The position numbers were made by a program, and so were the translations under genes. DNA of 64,000 nt. Source: Ehretia macrophylla (taxonomy: Eukaryota > Streptophyta > Magnoliopsida > Boraginales > Ehretiaceae). Below, piece by piece: positions 61,365 through 64,000 of the stretch. The stretch is taken from NCBI GenBank assembly GCA_037974665.1, contig CM075781.1, forward strand, positions 39,308,235 through 39,372,234, written 5' to 3'. Each line of letters starts with the position of its first letter. The stretch's first letter is position 1. The notes under the pieces are model-generated. The model saw nothing but the letters and a program-made list of their open reading frames with translations, was not told the DNA's origin and searched no databases.

Positions 61365-61474
61365 GTAAATAAATTCTTCACTATCTTTATCCCCGGTACC
61401 CCATCCCTTTCTCTCGTCTAATCATAGCGAATGAACGGAGATGCTCATAAACAGTTTGGCTTGTCAATGGCGTA

Positions 61475-61985
61475 TTTATAGAGTAAAATGCACGATATCT
61501 CCCTTACATTTTATTAAATTTGCAATTAACATTTTGTGTTTTTAAAGTCGCACAACGCCCTTTTTGCTATTTAGAATGTTGCACATCCTCTCCTTTATGT
61601 TAAACTCAATTAATTTAAAGTTTAAAAGACGAAATAACCGTGTATGTTTATTTAGCTTCTCTGAATTTTTTCATCACATGTTGTTTTCACTTCATAATGT
61701 GGACCACATTGACGAAAATTTGATAACAAAATTTCATATAGTTTTCACTTCTCGTCATTTTTTTTTTAAAATTACGAATTTAATGATTTAAGTTTCATGC
61801 GATTTGGACAAAAAATTAAAAAAAATACAAATTTTTAAAGTTCTTTTATTCCTAAAATTTTACAATCAAAAGGTTAAAGATGACATAAAACAACATCGTT
61901 TTTTCTATTTTAAACATTAATGACTGATACAACAGTGACACGTGACAAATGCCACCAAGACCCAAGATTTTGTCATTGTTGAAAA
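61475..61985. mobile_element. possible MULE end (single terminal repeat)
   Basis: GAGTAAAATGCACGATATCTCCC (starting at about 61482, written here in part) resembles the GAGTAAAATG ends of the MULE at 16528-19078. A matching right end was not found within 61.5-62.7 kb, and AT-rich DNA follows. Low confidence. Confidence 0.3.
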
Positions 61986-62637
61986 CTAAATTAATAATAA
62001 TTGATCGATTAATTATTATTCATTCATAAAATTAGATAAATAATTAATTAATAGTTAACAAATAAATAAAATATTAAATTAATTAAATAATTAATTATTG
62101 TTAATTATCATTAAATTAATATATTATTATTAAATAAATATTTTTTTATTATTTAATTAATTATTTTTTATTTATTTGTTATTAATTTATGAAATTAGAT
62201 AAATTAATAATTAATATTTATTAAATGAATAAAAATATTATATTAATCAAATAATTAATTAATTAGTTATTAAATAAATAATATTAATGTAAATTTATTA
62301 ATTAAATTAAAGTTAATTAATTTTTATTATTTAATATGTAATTTTTTTTTATATATTTAATTTTTTTGAATATTAATAATGAAGTTTAATTAATTATCAT
62401 TAATTTATAAAATTAGATATATAAATAATTAATAGTTATTAAATGAATAAAATCATAAAATTAATCAGATAATTAATTAATTTGCTATTAAATAAATAAT
62501 ATTAAAAATAAAATTATTAATTACTACTTTAATTAATCTATTTGTCATTAAATTAAAATTAATTAATTTTTATTATTAAATAAATAATTTTTTGTTATTT
62601 AATTAATAATTTTTTATTTAATAATAGTTAATTAAAA
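61985..62637. repeat. AT-rich low-complexity stretch
   Basis: About 650 bp built from TTAATTAATTAAT and AATAAATAAT-type words with few G or C. It resembles the interior of the GGCTCCG-type elements, but no such ends flank it. Confidence 0.85.
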
Positions 62638-63467
62638 ATGTGGTTTGGGTTGGGGTACGTGAAGGTGCGTGACAAGCTTCAGGTGACAGATTCCCCTTAA
62701 GCTTGTGAGGGGGTGTGGTCCTACAAGAGCATAACTACTTGCTGATGTATATCTTTGTTTGTATTATATGCTGATGTATATCTTTGTAACTGAACACAAT
62801 GTAATATTATTATATATAATGATCAATAGCAGAGCAAAGCTTTGTACGGCAAAATATTACTCTTTCACTAATATGTAGTAAGATTATTAATTAGTTCCTA
62901 CTTGACACCTTTTGGTTATGATTATCATTTGAGGCTTTGCACAATGGTTGAATACAAGTTCAAGGTCTACTTTTCTAGGAAATTCCTCTTATACGGGTCG
63001 AAGACTTGGCATCGATTAGCTCTCTATTATCTTCACTTTTCCTTTATTTTCCTTATATGCATCCTAGTCGTGGGATAGTGAATGCACGTAAATATCTTTT
63101 TAGAGGAAATTTTCAATTGGTTGGGAAGGTTTCATCTTCCTCAAGTGAGTTTTTATGAGTGGTTTCATGTTTTTCTGCTATGTGCATGATGAGGTCTTGC
63201 CTTGTATTAATTTAACTTGTACGACCTTCTTCCACCTTCAGCTGCTTATGGTGCCATTACCTGCAAAGTCTCTAACTTGCAACTAATACGGAGTATTGTT
63301 AAGAAGAAATACTATTTTTCTAATTGAATTTCATTTCTAATAATTTAGGCATCAATGTTGCTAATACAATGATTTTTGATACCACAACAGGTATGCCTTA
63401 AGGATAATATAGAGAATTACTTTGGGCTTCTTTTCTATTTAATAAATTTTAATTTTAGGAGCCTTGG
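62638..63467. other. intergenic, no gene seen
   Basis: A doubled word TGCTGATGTATATCTTTGT at about 62741 and 62770. No domain recognised. Confidence 0.55.
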
Positions 63468-64000
63468 CTATTTAGCGATAGGTGACTGCAATGATAGGGT
63501 CCATGGCCTTTGCCAATAGAAACCCAACGTGATGGTTGGTCGTTTTTCTTCAACTACCAGGTGGGTTTGCACATCTTCGGGGTCTTGGATGAACGGCTGA
63601 GGCCATCTCTTGCATATGTGATACTCGATCGCGTCCTTGAGAATAATGCTCCACTTAGTACTGTGTCCAAAATCTTGGTGGAAGGAGCCATACACAACCA
63701 TATTTACTCTTTCTTCCAGAAGCATTTGGGGTAGTCCCCACCTACATCATTCGGCATGCCTATATGTAGAAATGAACTCCTCAATTTCCTCGTCTAAGGT
63801 AGAGGCAAAGCCGGATAGCTAAATCGCTTGCATCCTCCCCAATGTCATTTCCTTAAGGAAACGTAGAACTCGTGTCAGTAGGAAGTCCACACATCTCACT
63901 TTTCTCCCACCTCAGGTCTACTCGAAGTGACATATGTCAGTTCGGAATTAAAATAGATCTAATCAATGACCAAAATTCTCTATCATTTCAACACGAGAGA
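63468..64000 (-). pseudogene. Ty3-gypsy gag fragment at the right edge
   Basis: The minus-strand translation includes FHQDFGHSTKWSIILKDAIEY, which matches the Cys/His-type knuckle and following helix of plant gypsy gag (FHxDxGHxTxxCxxLKDxIE). It continues to the edge of the window. It is a relic and its element type could not be fixed. No ends are visible. Confidence 0.5.

Noticed and set aside
1-64000. tRNA, rRNA or CRISPR arrays
   Set aside because: No cloverleaf-type tRNA or rRNA word was found, and the regular repeats lack CRISPR spacing. In a plant nuclear window CRISPR is not expected.

Overview
This window is nuclear DNA from a flowering plant, most likely a eudicot. The evidence is a kinase half of an L-type lectin receptor kinase, intron-containing jacalin-lectin genes with GT-AG splice sites, an ankyrin-repeat exon of the ITN1/ACD6 type, plant Ty1-copia, Tat-type and Tekay-type Ty3-gypsy elements, and MULE and hAT non-autonomous transposons, all in AT-rich DNA. 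I could not name the species. The region is gene-poor and dominated by transposons, like pericentromeric or repeat-rich arm DNA.

Left part (1-5271): a minus-strand Ty1-copia element (1-2962, right LTR 2344-2962) sits inside an older plus-strand copia element (2963-about 4211). That element's 3' LTR abuts the kinase half of an L-type lectin receptor kinase (4213-5271). The kinase keeps its catalytic motifs but has an in-frame stop just before its conserved tail and no lectin half in the window.

Middle-left part (7.7-20.7 kb): three tandem copies (A, B, C) of a minus-strand jacalin-related lectin gene. A and B have complete two-exon structures. C has an intact second exon but a frameshifted first exon that is split by an hAT element. 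Paralogue comparison gives empty sites for a MULE in the C intron (16528-19078) and for the hAT (19405-19929), and for a MULE-like element at the 3' end of A (7932-8733). Copy B has lost almost all of its intron.

20.7-26.0 kb has no recognisable gene. It holds an LTR end, a 629-bp-offset duplication with a palindromic repeat (GTCACTAATTAGTGAC), a 60-bp tandem duplication and a copia LTR.

26005-53964 is one minus-strand Tat-lineage Ty3-gypsy element with matching LTRs and a CTTCT target duplication at both ends. Later LTR elements have inflated it to 28 kb: about 28265-30426, 33049-42702 (which holds two more, 33613-37541 and 39294-42145) and 45794-52401. Removing these leaves about 9.5 kb. 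It carries an antisense extra ORF of the Transposase_28 / 'putative gypsy type transposon' kind with its own TATA box. The insertion at 45794-52401 is a Tekay-type element of odd build: its two ends are inverted copies of the same LTR end, and its gag faces opposite to its pol, yet it is flanked by a perfect GGTCC duplication.

Right part (54-64 kb): a MULE carrying a very G-rich minisatellite (54403-55467), a small MULE with a perfect 9-bp duplication (57801-58246), about 160-bp repeats, a small terminal-inverted-repeat element (59014-59356), one ankyrin-repeat exon (60891-61364), a long AT-rich stretch and a gypsy gag relic at the right edge. Potentially functional host genes are jacalin copies A and B and perhaps the ankyrin gene.
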